In this document: positions 14,539 through 23,093 of the stretch, piece by piece | Layout: every line of letters begins with the position of its first letter | How positions within the stretch are numbered: position 1 is the stretch's first letter | NCBI RefSeq assembly: GCF_014204985.1 | Contig: NZ_JACHMP010000001.1 | Coordinates: 3,224,001 to 3,288,000, forward strand | Source: Streptosporangium becharense | GTDB taxonomy: Bacteria > Actinomycetota > Actinomycetes > Streptosporangiales > Streptosporangiaceae | Direction: 5' to 3' | DNA: 64,000 nucleotides | Notes under the pieces: generated by a model | The model's input: only the letters and a program-made list of their open reading frames with translations | Databases searched by the model: none | What the model was told of the DNA's origin: nothing | Translations under genes and position numbers: made by a program

Positions 14539-14568
14539 ACATTACCCCGGCGTTCCGTCATCTGTCAC
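14539..14568 (-). promoter_or_regulatory. Promoter of the leader-DUF4395-sseA-DUF1416 operon
   Basis: On the minus strand GTGACA (14563-14568) and TAATGT (14539-14544) are separated by 18 bp, fitting -35 and -10 elements. The -10 ends 7 nt before the leader ATG. Confidence 0.5.
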
Positions 14569-14622
14569 ATCCCTGTCCAGTTTCTGAGACGGCAACGCTC
14601 ACGAACCGGTAGGGTGCCCGGC

Positions 14623-15051
14623 TCACTCTCCGACCGCCTGGCCGAGGGCTCCGATCACGTCGGCCTTCCTGGGCTGGCCGGAGGCACGACGGACCACCCG
14701 CCCCGACGCGTCGAGGACGAGGACCGTGGGGGTCCGCAGGATGTTCAGCGTCCGGACGAGGTCGAGCCGCGCCTCCGCGTCGATCTCCACGTGCGCCACC
14801 CCCGGCACCATCGCCGCCACCTCGCCGAGGACCCGCCGGGTCGCCCGGCACGGCTGGCAGAAGGCGCTGGAGAACTGCACGAGCGTGGCCCGCTCGCCGA
14901 GCTCGGCCTGGATGTCGCCGGACGTGAGCCGCTCCACGTCACCCCTCACCTCGCGCGGCACCCCGCCACGCCACCGCATCACCACGCCGACGAGCGTGGC
15001 CAGGGCGAGCGTGACGAGCACCACCGTCGAACCGGTCACGGACCACGACAA
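14623..15051 (-). CDS. Membrane-anchored thioredoxin-fold protein
   Basis: The mature region has a thioredoxin fold with the redox motif FSSAFCQPCRATRR and the cis-proline loop NILRTPTVLVLD. One N-terminal membrane helix (VTGSTVVLVTLALATLVGVV) anchors it. The exact start is uncertain: TTG at 15051 gives 142 residues and begins just before the helix, while the frame upstream of it is Arg/His-rich low complexity that I do not believe is translated. It precedes the sulfur operon and likely serves thiol exchange at the membrane. Confidence 0.75.
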   Translation of the reverse strand: MSWSVTGSTVVLVTLALATLVGVVMRWRGGVPREVRGDVERLTSGDIQAELGERATLVQFSSAFCQPCRATRRVLGEVAAMVPGVAHVEIDAEARLDLVRTLNILRTPTVLVLDASGRVVRRASGQPRKADVIGALGQAVGE

Positions 15052-15084
15052 CGCGCGTCCCCCGCCTCGCCATTCCCCGCCCTG

Positions 15085-15180
15085 CCGGTGACGGCGCCGG
15101 TGGCGGTACCGACGCCGAAGCCGGTGGCGGTGGCGGTGGCGGAGCCGACACCGGAGCCGACGCCGGCGCCGCGGTGCCGA
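15085..15180. repeat. Low-complexity GGTGGC/GCCGAC hexamer tract
   Basis: The stretch is made of runs of GGTGGCG- and GCCGACACCGGA-like hexamers upstream of the thioredoxin gene. It causes long open frames on both strands that carry no domains. Confidence 0.5.
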
Positions 15181-15321
15181 TGCCGCGCCCCTCACAAGGA
15201 CGTCACGGCACCGGCCCGCGACCGGCCGCCCGTACCTCCGGGCGGACGTCACGACACCGGCCGCCCGCCCCCCGGGCACCGGCGTCACCTGCCCCGCCCG
15301 CACTCCCGGGCGGCACCGGCG

Positions 15322-16137
15322 TCACCTGACCGGGACGGTCAGCAGCACCCGGCCGCCGGCAGTGGTGATCTCGAAGGACGCGATGCCGTCGGGCGGGATC
15401 GTCGTGGTCCCGGTGAAGGCCCCGGACGCGTCGTAGGCGGCCCGGTCCACGGTCCAGTTCCCGGCCGTCTCCCGAGACCCGTCGGTCCCGACCACGACCA
15501 GCCGGCAGCGGGTGCCCTTGGCGACGCCGGAGAGCACGACCTTGACCGTGGTCGCCCCCTGGCCGGGGAAGGCGGTCACCGTCGCGCGGACCCTGCCTGT
15601 GCCGTCGCTCCCCTTGTACACGGGCGGGGCGTCGAGCATCAGCTGCGGATCCTCCCCGGCCTCCTTGCCGGCCCTGGCCCCCGCCGACGGCGCCAGCGGC
15701 GACGGCGGCGACGGCGCCGCCTCGGTCGACAGCGCGCTGTTCCCTTCCTGGCCACCCCCGTCCATGGCGGGGGAGGCGGCCGTCGAGAGGGAACCCTGGT
15801 CGGATCGGACGACGGTCCACACGACGCCGCCGCCCAGCCCGAGCAGCGCGACCGAGGCGGCCAGGGAGAGCATCAGCCGGGTCACCCGGCGCCGTCTGGT
15901 CCTGGCGTCGAGCAGCAGCCGGTCGAGCACCGCCGCGGGCGGGCTCACCGCCTGCGCCACATCGTCCTCCGACACCCGCCCGAGGAACGCGGTGACCCCG
16001 CTCAGCTCCTCAAGCTCCGCCCGGCAGCCGGCGCACTCAGCGAGATGCGCCTCGACGAGCACCCGCTCCTCCGGGTCGAGCGCGCCGAGCGCGTAGACGC
16101 CGAGCGACATCCGCGTTTCGTCACAGGTCATCATCAT
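15322..16137 (-). CDS. Anti-sigma factor with zinc-finger (zf-HC2) domain
   Basis: The 271-residue protein starts with a zinc anti-sigma domain: CDE near residue 5 and HLAECAGC (H31, C35, C38), the HxxxCxxC signature. One membrane helix lies near 85-110 (LSLAASVALLGLGGGVVWTVV), then a Pro/Ser-rich stretch and an extracytoplasmic beta domain. The start ATGATGATG overlaps the sigma-factor stop by 4 bp; any of the three ATGs could be used. By family it holds the adjacent ECF sigma factor inactive at the membrane until a signal arrives. Confidence 0.88.
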   Translation of the reverse strand: MMMTCDETRMSLGVYALGALDPEERVLVEAHLAECAGCRAELEELSGVTAFLGRVSEDDVAQAVSPPAAVLDRLLLDARTRRRRVTRLMLSLAASVALLGLGGGVVWTVVRSDQGSLSTAASPAMDGGGQEGNSALSTEAAPSPPSPLAPSAGARAGKEAGEDPQLMLDAPPVYKGSDGTGRVRATVTAFPGQGATTVKVVLSGVAKGTRCRLVVVGTDGSRETAGNWTVDRAAYDASGAFTGTTTIPPDGIASFEITTAGGRVLLTVPVR

Positions 16138-16685
16138 GGCGCGAGCCCCCGCTCCTCCAGCGCCAGCTTGAGCGCCCGCAGGGCGTAATACGTGCGCGAC
16201 TTCACCGTTCCGGCGGGGATGCCGAGCGCCTCGGCGGCCTCCTTGACCGACTTCCCCTGGTAGTACACCTCGGCGAGCACCTCACGGTGCTCCGGGCGGA
16301 GCGTGGCCAACGCCTCGGCGACGGCCCACGACTCCACGGCCCGCTCCAGTTCGTCGTCGGCGGGCACCACGGCGAGCGCCTCGTCCCCGGTCTCCGGGGG
16401 ACGTGACCTGCGCGCCCGGTGCTGGTCGACGACGAGGTTGCGGGCCACCGTGAACAACCACGCGCGGATGGAGCGGCCGGCGAGCGCGTCCGGATGGCGC
16501 CAGGCCCGCAGCAGCGTCTCCTGCACGACATCCTCCGCTCTCCCCGGGTCCCCCGTCAGCCGCAGGACGTAGCCGTAGAGTGGCCCGCCGTGTTCGTCGA
16601 AGAGCGCTCTGACAAGCTGCTCGTCTGCGGTTCCGGCTTGGCTCACATCCTCACGACGTATGAAGGGGCGGGTCGGTTCAGACAC
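16134..16685 (-). CDS. ECF-type RNA polymerase sigma factor
   Basis: The 183-residue protein has region 2 (LVRALFDEHGGPLYGYVLRLTGD, then AEDVVQETLLRAWRH) and region 4 (LRPEHREVLAEVYYQG, then VKEAAEALGIPAGTVKSR), the usual two-domain ECF layout. GTG 16685 is used here; an internal GTG about 14 codons in is also possible, because the first residues precede the domain. It overlaps the anti-sigma gene by 4 bp and follows the DUF2993 gene by 9 bp, so the three may form one transcript. Its target promoters are not visible. Confidence 0.9.
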   Translation of the reverse strand: MSEPTRPFIRREDVSQAGTADEQLVRALFDEHGGPLYGYVLRLTGDPGRAEDVVQETLLRAWRHPDALAGRSIRAWLFTVARNLVVDQHRARRSRPPETGDEALAVVPADDELERAVESWAVAEALATLRPEHREVLAEVYYQGKSVKEAAEALGIPAGTVKSRTYYALRALKLALEERGLAP

Positions 16686-16694
16686 GGGACCGGG

Positions 16695-17375
16695 TCAACT
16701 CCGGAGCGGGACGTCCGTGGCCTCGCCCGAGATCCTGACGCCGCCGGCGACGGGCCGCACGTCGGTCACCTTGAGGTCGAACGGCAGGTTCTTGATCGGG
16801 ATGCGGTAGGCGATGAACCGCTCGGGCTGCGGCACGGACACGCCGCCGTTCAGCTTCACGTCCTCGGGGACGAACTGCAGGCCGCCTTCGACGATCTCGG
16901 CCCGCATGGTCGCCTTCACCGGCACCTTCCGCCCCAGCACGGTGATCTCCCCGGTGACGTTGAGCCTCCCGCCGTCGACGCTGATCTCGATCCCCTGCGG
17001 CGCCCGCTCGTTGAGCGTCTCGACCGGGACCACCACCGCGCCGCTCACCCGCCCGGCCCGCATGTCGAGCCGCTGGGGATTCAGCACCAGGTCCTCCAGC
17101 GGCGCGACGACGTCGTGGAGCGTGAAGTCGACGCTCGACAGCCGGATGCCGGCCACGGTCATCGGCCCGGCGTCGACCTTGACCTCCTCGTAGCGGCCGC
17201 TGATCGCCTGGGTCAGGAACGGGATGCCCTCGATGGTCACCTCGGGCGAGGCTTCGAGGTCGTACTTGGCCGTGGCACGCGTGGCGATCTCGCGCTGGGC
17301 TCCGGTGACGGCGACCCGGTCGAGGACCGCGACGAAAATGAGAAGCAGGATCAGAAAAGCGATCAGCTTGCGCAT
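16695..17375 (-). CDS. DUF2993 family exported lipid-interacting protein
   Basis: The 226-residue protein begins with a signal or anchor helix (MRKLIAFLILLLIFVAVLDRV) and continues as a DUF2993 domain, the family of mycobacterial LmeA, which works on envelope lipids. The beta-rich repeats ASPEVTIEGIPFLTQAISGRYEEV fit the family start. ATG 17375 has GGGAG 5 nt upstream. It precedes the sigma/anti-sigma pair. A cell-envelope role is inferred from the family only. Confidence 0.8.
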   Translation of the reverse strand: MRKLIAFLILLLIFVAVLDRVAVTGAQREIATRATAKYDLEASPEVTIEGIPFLTQAISGRYEEVKVDAGPMTVAGIRLSSVDFTLHDVVAPLEDLVLNPQRLDMRAGRVSGAVVVPVETLNERAPQGIEISVDGGRLNVTGEITVLGRKVPVKATMRAEIVEGGLQFVPEDVKLNGGVSVPQPERFIAYRIPIKNLPFDLKVTDVRPVAGGVRISGEATDVPLRS

Positions 17376-17627
17376 CTGACTCCCTGGTCGCAGACCGGCT
17401 CGGAGGGCGGAACCACGCGCGGCACATCCCCCGGCAATCTTGTCCGAAACGCCGCCGGGACGGTAGCACCCGGCCGGACACAACGTGTGCCCCGCGGTGT
17501 GCCCCGCGGCAGGCGGGCACGGTTCCGGCGCAGACGGGCACGGGTTCCGCCGCGGACAGCCCGGTGCCCGTACCGGAGCCGGCCGGGAGAGCCGGTCCGG
17601 AGAGTCCGCCGGGAGAACGCGAAGAGG

Positions 17628-17879
17628 TCACCCGCCCGCGAAGGGAGGGAGCACCTCGATCGTCGCGCCGTCCGGGAGGACGACGCTGTCGTGCGGGCGC
17701 CTGCCCACCGGGTCGCCGTTCACCAGGAACGACGACCGGCGCGCCACCTGCGCGAGCTTCTCGCGACCCGATGTGATTTTGGTCATCAACTCCGCGAGAG
17801 TGGCCGCCTCGAAGGACTCCTCGGCGACCCCCGCCGCGTCCTTGGCCGCCGCCCAGTAGCGGATGAGGCCTGTTGCCAT
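17628..17879 (-). CDS. MoaD/ThiS-family sulfur carrier
   Basis: The 83-residue protein has the ubiquitin-like fold of MoaD/ThiS. It starts GLIRYWAAAKDAAG and ends in the required Gly-Gly (PPFAGG). Such proteins carry sulfur as a C-terminal thiocarboxylate, for molybdopterin or other pathways. No MoaE or other cofactor genes are adjacent, so the pathway is not assigned. The gene is divergent from glnR. Confidence 0.85.
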   Translation of the reverse strand: MATGLIRYWAAAKDAAGVAEESFEAATLAELMTKITSGREKLAQVARRSSFLVNGDPVGRRPHDSVVLPDGATIEVLPPFAGG

Positions 17880-17945
17880 CTGTGAACCAGCTCCCCAGAC
17901 ACACGTACGGTCATCTTCCGGTTACGGCGAATCAGCCGGGGAAAC

Positions 17946-17968
17946 GAGTGTTCACCAGGTGGACACTC
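17946..17968. promoter_or_regulatory. Imperfect palindrome between moaD-like gene and glnR
   Basis: Arms GAGTGTTCACC (17946-17956) and GGTGGACACTC (17958-17968) are complementary at 10 of 11 positions around a single A. It does not look like a GlnR box (GTnAC repeats). It could bind another regulator of either divergent gene. Confidence 0.35.
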
Positions 17969-18086
17969 CCCGGCCCTTTCTCCCCTGTGGGTTATCCTCA
18001 CCTATTACGGGACCTGGGCGACGTAGCCCCCGGGTCCTTACGTGTTTGTACGGCTTGTCGCCGGCATGACGCGGGAAGGAGGCATC

Positions 18087-18800
18087 GTGAGCAATCTGTT
18101 GCTGCTCACCAACGCCCTTGAGCCCTCCACCGAGGTGCTCCCGGCGCTGGGGTTGCTGCTGCACTCGGTCCGGGTCGCGCCTGCGGAGGCGTCCGCCCTG
18201 ATCGACGCCCCGCCCGCGGACGCGATCCTGGTGGACGCGCGCCGCGAGCTTGTCCAGGCGAAGAGCCTGTGCCGGCTGCTGCGCACCACCGGTGTCGCCT
18301 GCCCCCTCGTGGTGGTCGTCACCGAGGGCGGGCTCGCCGGACTGACCGCCGAGTGGGGGGTCGACGACGTCATCCTCGACAGCGCCGGTCCCGCGGAGGT
18401 CGAGGCGCGGCTGCGGATGGCGGTCGGCCGGCTCAACCTGTCCGCCGCCGAGGAGGCGCCCGACGAGATCCGCAACGGCGACCTCTCGATCGACGAGGCC
18501 ACCTACACGGCGCGGTTGCGCGGTCGCGCGCTGGACCTGACGTTCAAGGAGTTCGAGCTTCTCAAGTATCTGGCACAGCACCCCGGCCGGGTCTTCACCC
18601 GTGCCCAGCTGCTCCAGGAGGTCTGGGGATACGACTACTTCGGCGGCACGAGGACGGTCGACGTCCACGTCCGCCGGCTCCGGGCCAAGCTCGGCGCCGA
18701 GTACGAGGCGTTGATCGGCACCGTGCGCAACGTCGGCTACCGTTTCGTGCCCGAGCGCGGCAACGAGGGTTCCGAGGAGCGCGAGCCCGCCCGCCGCTGA
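18087..18800 (+). CDS. glnR: GlnR-type orphan response regulator of nitrogen metabolism
   Basis: The 237-residue protein opens with [20 protein letters not shown], the hallmark start of actinomycete GlnR. The receiver-like half lacks a canonical phosphorylation pocket, as in known GlnR. The C-terminal OmpR-type winged helix ([20 protein letters not shown] to [14 protein letters not shown]) is nearly identical to the family. GlnR activates or represses glutamine synthetase, ammonium transport and nitrate genes. GTG 18087 follows GGAGG with 5 nt spacing; an upstream in-frame GTG/ATG is less likely. A hairpin GGACCTGGGC/GCCCCCGGGTCC lies in the 5' region near 18012-18037. Confidence 0.93.
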   Translation: MSNLLLLTNALEPSTEVLPALGLLLHSVRVAPAEASALIDAPPADAILVDARRELVQAKSLCRLLRTTGVACPLVVVVTEGGLAGLTAEWGVDDVILDSAGPAEVEARLRMAVGRLNLSAAEEAPDEIRNGDLSIDEATYTARLRGRALDLTFKEFELLKYLAQHPGRVFTRAQLLQEVWGYDYFGGTRTVDVHVRRLRAKLGAEYEALIGTVRNVGYRFVPERGNEGSEEREPARR

Positions 18801-18974
18801 CCTGCCCGTCCCGCCCGGAACGTCCCGTCCCGGCTGGAGAGCCGCGGAACGTCCCGTCCCCGGACGGGAGAGCCGCGGGAAGTCCCGGGGAGCCCCGGAC
18901 TGCCTCGTCCCGCTCGGTGGACGCCGGTGGAGACGTGCCCGGAGCGCGTCCGCGACGACGCGCGGGCAGAACGA

Positions 18975-19010
18975 ACGAAGGCCCACCGGATCCGTCCGGT
19001 GGGCCTTCGT
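18975..19010. terminator. Bidirectional terminator between glnR and 5'-nucleotidase gene
   Basis: A perfect 16-bp stem (ACGAAGGCCCACCGGA and its complement) with a TCCG loop lies between convergent gene ends. On both strands the distal arm ends in TTCGT rather than a U-run. Confidence 0.8.
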
Positions 19011-19054
19011 CGTCCGTCGTGTGCCGGGTCGTGGGGCGATGGTGTCGCCGCGTC

Positions 19055-20851
19055 CTACGGGACGACGGTGATGTGGTTGGGGACCGGCGGCGTGACCGAC
19101 GGGTTCGCCGCGAAGTAGGCGGCGAAGGCGTCGATGTCGAGCGGCCCGCTCCACAGGTCGGTGCCGTCCCTGAAGGCCAGGAAGGCGTCACCGCCGCCGA
19201 CGAGGAAGTTGTTCGCGGCGACCCTGATGCTCTGGGTGTCGGTCACGGCGACACCGTCGATCTTCATGTCGGAGACCTTGGATCCCCACGGCGCGCTCGT
19301 GCTGTAGGTGTAGGTGAAGTTCGACGACGGCTGCAGGATCTTGGTGAAGGCCTGGTTGTTCGGCCCGCCGGTGAACTGCTGCTCCAGGACCGTCTTGAGC
19401 TGGGCACCGGTGAGGGTCACCACCTGCGTCAGGTTGTTGAACGGCTGCACCGTGAACGCCTCGCCGTACGTCACCACGCCGTCGCCCTCACCCGCCGGTG
19501 AGCTCGGGTAGGTGAGACCGGTGCGCACGCCGCCCGGGTTCATCAGGGCGATCTGCGCGTTGCCCCCGGCCTTGGTCGCGGCGAGCTGGGCGTCGGCGAT
19601 GAGGTTGCCGAGCGGGGACTCGCCGGAGGCGGACGCGGTGTTGGGGATCTCCGCGGTGATCTTGCCGATCGGCTTGTTGGCCACCGACGCGACGCGGTCC
19701 TTCCACGTCTGGACGAACGTGGAGATCTCCGGGTCCGGGGTGACGGTCCGGGTCACGACCTGGTTGTCGGCCACGACCGAGGAGCGGACGACGTCACGGG
19801 TCTTGACGTTCACCCGGAAGTCGACCTTGGTGATCACCCGGCCGAACGACCCGCCCTGGCTGTAGAGACGGGTTCCGCCCTTGGGGTCGGTCACCGTGCA
19901 CAGGTACGCCTGGTGCGAGTGACCGCTGAGGATCATGTCGACCTCGGCGTCGACCTGCGTGGCGATCCGGTTGCCCGCACCCGGCTGGGCGGCGCAGGCG
20001 TCGGGTGACTGGTTCGGGGTGACCTGGTCGCCCTCGTGCACCAGCACGACCTGAGCCCTGACGCCGACGATCTTGAGTAGCTTGGAGGCGACATTGGCCG
20101 CCTTCACCTCGTCGATGAACTCCAGGTCCTTGATGCCCTCGGAGGTGACGATGCCCGGGGTGCTCTGGGTGACGAGGCCGATGAAGCCGATCGGCACGCC
20201 GTTCATCCAGCGGATGGCGACCGGGGGCAGCGCCGGGATGCCGTAGTCCTTCAGCAGGGCACGCAGCGCACCGGGGTTCTTCCCGCCCAGGGCGTCCAGC
20301 GCCTGCTGCTCGGCGGCCCGCGACGGCCGCTTGAAGATGACGTTCGCGCCGAGGTAGCTGAAGTCGGCACCCTTCCACTCACCGGCGGGCGAGCAGCCGT
20401 CCACCGGGTGGCAGCCGCCGTTCATGATCCGCTTCAGCTCGGCGTAGCCCTCGTCGAACTCGTGGTTGCCCACGGCCGAGGCGGTGACGCCGACCTTGCC
20501 GAGGAACTCCACCGACGGCTCGTCGTGGAAGGCGGCGGAGATCAGGGGGGTGGCGCCGATCAGGTCACCCTGGGCGACCTTCAGGGTGTTGCGGTCCGAC
20601 AGTTGCTTGAGGTGGGTCGCCGCGTAGGCGGCGCCACCCGCCTCGACGGTGGCGCCGGTCTCGTCCACCATGCGGCCGGAGGAGCCGGTCGGCGGTTCGA
20701 GGTTGCCGTGGAAGTCGTTGAGGGAGAGCAGGCGGACCGGCACCGTCTTCGCGGGAACATTCCCCGCCTCGGCCGGCCCCATCGCGAGGACGCATCCGGC
20801 CCCGGCGAGAACGCCCGCCATGGCCAACCGCTGGAAGGAGCGAGACATCAT
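19055..20851 (-). CDS. Secreted 5'-nucleotidase / UshA-like metallophosphatase
   Basis: About 598 residues. A signal peptide (LAMAGVLAGAGCVLAMGPAEAG) is followed by the metallophosphatase core: LNDFHGN, GDLIGATP, GNHEFDEG and SGHSHQ, which supply the two-metal ligands. The C-terminal 5'-nucleotidase domain (PLGNLIADAQLAATK, ending NNFLVGGGDAFLAF) binds substrate. The enzyme frees phosphate and nucleosides from extracellular nucleotides. ATG 20851 or 20848 are both possible; a GTG at 20863 is a third option. No strong ribosome binding site is seen. Its end converges on glnR. Confidence 0.9.
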   Translation of the reverse strand: MMSRSFQRLAMAGVLAGAGCVLAMGPAEAGNVPAKTVPVRLLSLNDFHGNLEPPTGSSGRMVDETGATVEAGGAAYAATHLKQLSDRNTLKVAQGDLIGATPLISAAFHDEPSVEFLGKVGVTASAVGNHEFDEGYAELKRIMNGGCHPVDGCSPAGEWKGADFSYLGANVIFKRPSRAAEQQALDALGGKNPGALRALLKDYGIPALPPVAIRWMNGVPIGFIGLVTQSTPGIVTSEGIKDLEFIDEVKAANVASKLLKIVGVRAQVVLVHEGDQVTPNQSPDACAAQPGAGNRIATQVDAEVDMILSGHSHQAYLCTVTDPKGGTRLYSQGGSFGRVITKVDFRVNVKTRDVVRSSVVADNQVVTRTVTPDPEISTFVQTWKDRVASVANKPIGKITAEIPNTASASGESPLGNLIADAQLAATKAGGNAQIALMNPGGVRTGLTYPSSPAGEGDGVVTYGEAFTVQPFNNLTQVVTLTGAQLKTVLEQQFTGGPNNQAFTKILQPSSNFTYTYSTSAPWGSKVSDMKIDGVAVTDTQSIRVAANNFLVGGGDAFLAFRDGTDLWSGPLDIDAFAAYFAANPSVTPPVPNHITVVP

Positions 20852-20969
20852 GGACCACGACACTAAATGGATGGTCTATGCAAAGAATGTCTATGAGGTA
20901 ACGATTCCCCTGACTGGTAAATGGCGCCTTTTGCCAGTCCCCGGTGAATGCCGAAGCCACGGCCCCGCC

Positions 20970-20975
20970 TAGAGT
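20970..20975 (+). promoter_or_regulatory. -10 box TAGAGT of leaderless mshD mRNA
   Basis: TAGAGT ends 7 nt before the mshD ATG at 20983 and no ribosome binding site is present, predicting a transcript that begins at the start codon. Confidence 0.45.
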
Positions 20976-20982
20976 CCAGAGC

Positions 20983-22011
20983 ATGAACGTGCGCGTGGAA
21001 CACCGGGGACGCCTCGGGGAACGACAGGTGTCCGACGTCCTCAAGGTGGTGGAGGCCGCCACCGGGTCCGACGGCGTCAGGCCGCTCAACGAACACGTGA
21101 TGCTGCACCTGCGCTACGGCGGTGACGAGCGCGCCAGGGCCGTGCTCCTGTACGCCGGGGACGACCTCGCGGGTTACGCGCACGTGGACCCGACCGACCC
21201 CGTCGAGGGGCCGAGCGGTGAGCTGGTGATCCACCCGGCGTTCCGGCGGCGCGGATACGGACGGCGACTGCTGGAGGCCGTACTCGACCAGACCGGCGGG
21301 CGCCTGCGGCTGTGGGCCCACGGCGGCCACCCGGGCGCCGAGGCCATCGCCGCGTCCACGGGATTCACCAAGGCCAGGTCCCTGTGGCAGATGCGCCGCT
21401 CCCTGCTCTCCCCGATCCCCGGCTACGGGTTCCCCGAGGGAGTGCGGTTGCGCACGTTCCGGCCCGGGACCGCCGACGAGGACGCCTGGGTGGCGCTGAA
21501 CGCCAGGGCCTTCGCCTACCACCCCGAGCAGGGAGCCTGGACCGTCGACGACCTGAAGCGCCGCGAGCGGGAACCCTGGTTCGACCCGGCCGGTTTCTTC
21601 CTCGCCGTACGTCCGGGCGGGACGACGGAGGCGGACGGGACGGAGAGCGTTCCCGGCCCGGACGAGGCGGAGAAGGCCACCGGCTCGAATGAGGCGGGAA
21701 ACGCTCCCGGGCCGAACCGCCCGGCCGGGGCGGACGGCGATCGGCTGGCGGGGTTCCACTGGACCAAGGTGCACGGGGACGGCGAGCACGCGCACGAACC
21801 GATCGGCGAGGTCTACGTGGTCGGCGTCGACCCCGCCGAACAGGGCGGCGGACTGGGCAGGTCGCTCACCCTGGCGGGCCTGGACCATCTGCGTTCCCGG
21901 GGGCTGGCCCAGGTGATGCTGTACGTGGACGAGAGCAACACCGCGGCGATCCGCCTCTATGAGGGGCTCGGCTTCACCCGGTGGGACATCGACGTGATGT
22001 ACCAGAAGTAG
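20983..22011 (+). CDS. mshD: Mycothiol synthase (acetyl-CoA:Cys-GlcN-Ins acetyltransferase)
   Basis: The 342-residue protein has two GNAT domains. The N-terminal one has LVIHPAFRRRGYGRRLLEA; the active C-terminal one has VYVVGVDPAEQGGGLGRSLT and DESNTAAIRLYEGLGF, the MshD acetyl-CoA site and end motif. It makes the last step of mycothiol, the main low-mass thiol of actinomycetes. An insert of about 40 residues rich in Gly, Pro and Glu (after FFLAVRPGG) sits between strands of the second domain and is longer than usual. ATG 20983 was chosen because a -10 box lies 7 nt before it. Confidence 0.93.
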   Translation: MNVRVEHRGRLGERQVSDVLKVVEAATGSDGVRPLNEHVMLHLRYGGDERARAVLLYAGDDLAGYAHVDPTDPVEGPSGELVIHPAFRRRGYGRRLLEAVLDQTGGRLRLWAHGGHPGAEAIAASTGFTKARSLWQMRRSLLSPIPGYGFPEGVRLRTFRPGTADEDAWVALNARAFAYHPEQGAWTVDDLKRREREPWFDPAGFFLAVRPGGTTEADGTESVPGPDEAEKATGSNEAGNAPGPNRPAGADGDRLAGFHWTKVHGDGEHAHEPIGEVYVVGVDPAEQGGGLGRSLTLAGLDHLRSRGLAQVMLYVDESNTAAIRLYEGLGFTRWDIDVMYQK

Positions 22012-22013
22012 AC

Positions 22014-22053
22014 GAAGGGCCGGGGAACGCCGACCGGCGTTCCCCGGCCCTTC
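22014..22053. terminator. Perfect 18-bp hairpin between mshD and pit
   Basis: GAAGGGCCGGGGAACGCC (22014-22031) pairs exactly with 22036-22053 around GACC. It serves both convergent genes. Confidence 0.85.
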
Positions 22054-22088
22054 ACCGGTTCGCCGGTCGCCCGGCGTCGTTTCCCCGG

Positions 22089-23093
22089 CTACTCGACCAT
22101 CCAGTGGAGCAGGAAGTAGGACAGCGCGGCGACGATCGCCGCGGCCGGGATCGTGAGGATCCAGGCGGTCACGATGTTGCCCGCCACGCCCCAGCGCACG
22201 GCCGACAGGCGCTTGGTGGCGCCGACGCCCATGATGGCGCTGGTGATGGTGTGGGTGGTGGAGATGGGGGCTCCGAACCCGATCGCGGCGGTGTACAGCA
22301 CGGCCGCCGCGGCGCTCTCCGCGGCGAACCCCTGCGGGGGGTCGAGCGCGATGATCCGCCGGCCGAGCGTCCGCATGATCCGCCAGCCACCCGCGTAGGT
22401 GCCGAGCGAGATGGCTGTGGCAGCGGCGAGGATGACCCACTGCGGGATCGGGTCCCCGTCGTGCTGGTAGCCGCCGACCACCAGGGCAAGGAAGATCACA
22501 CCCATGGTCTTCTGCGCGTCCTGCAGCCCGTGTCCCAGCGCCATGGCCGCCGCGGAGACGGTCTGCGCGTGCCGGAAGCCCCGGTTGGTCTTGCCGGGCT
22601 GGGAGCGGCGGAACGCCCACAGAATGGCGATCATGATGAGCCCGGCGAGGGTGAACCCGATCACCGGTGACAGGATCATCGGGATGACGACCTTGTCCAC
22701 GACCCCGTCCCAGTGGACGTTGCTCGCCGAGGCCAGCGCCGAGCCGATCAGGCCGCCGATCAGCGCGTGACTGCTGGAGGAGGGCAGACCGAAGTACCAG
22801 GTGACCATGTTCCAGGTGATCGCGCCGATCAGACCGGCACCCACGATGACCAGGCCGTGTGTCCCCTGGGGAGCGTCGATGATGCCCTTGCCGACGGTCG
22901 CCGCCACCTGCGTGCCGAGGTGGGCGCCCAGGAAGTTCATCGCCGCGGCCATGAACAGGGCGGCCCTCGGTGTCAGCGCACGCGTCGAGACCGAGGTCGC
23001 GATCGCGTTCGCGGCGTCGTGGAAGCCGTTGGTGTAGTCGAACACCAGCGCCACGACCACCACGCCGATGACGAGTGCGAGCGTGAGGTCCAC
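22089..23093 (-). CDS. pit: PiT-family inorganic phosphate transporter
   Basis: The 334-residue protein has about ten membrane helices and the two inverted PiT signatures: GFHDAANAIATSVSTRAL near the N-terminus and ISTTHTITSAIMGVGATKR near the C-terminus. PiT proteins import metal-phosphate by proton symport with low affinity. GTG 23093 directly follows the stop of the DUF47 gene (TAAGTG), so the two are coupled. Confidence 0.93.
   Translation of the reverse strand: MDLTLALVIGVVVVALVFDYTNGFHDAANAIATSVSTRALTPRAALFMAAAMNFLGAHLGTQVAATVGKGIIDAPQGTHGLVIVGAGLIGAITWNMVTWYFGLPSSSSHALIGGLIGSALASASNVHWDGVVDKVVIPMILSPVIGFTLAGLIMIAILWAFRRSQPGKTNRGFRHAQTVSAAAMALGHGLQDAQKTMGVIFLALVVGGYQHDGDPIPQWVILAAATAISLGTYAGGWRIMRTLGRRIIALDPPQGFAAESAAAAVLYTAAIGFGAPISTTHTITSAIMGVGATKRLSAVRWGVAGNIVTAWILTIPAAAIVAALSYFLLHWMVE

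Noticed and set aside
15052..15303. N-terminal extension of the thioredoxin-like protein
   Set aside because: It is Arg/His low complexity from hexamer repeats and would put a charged tail before the membrane helix without a start signal.
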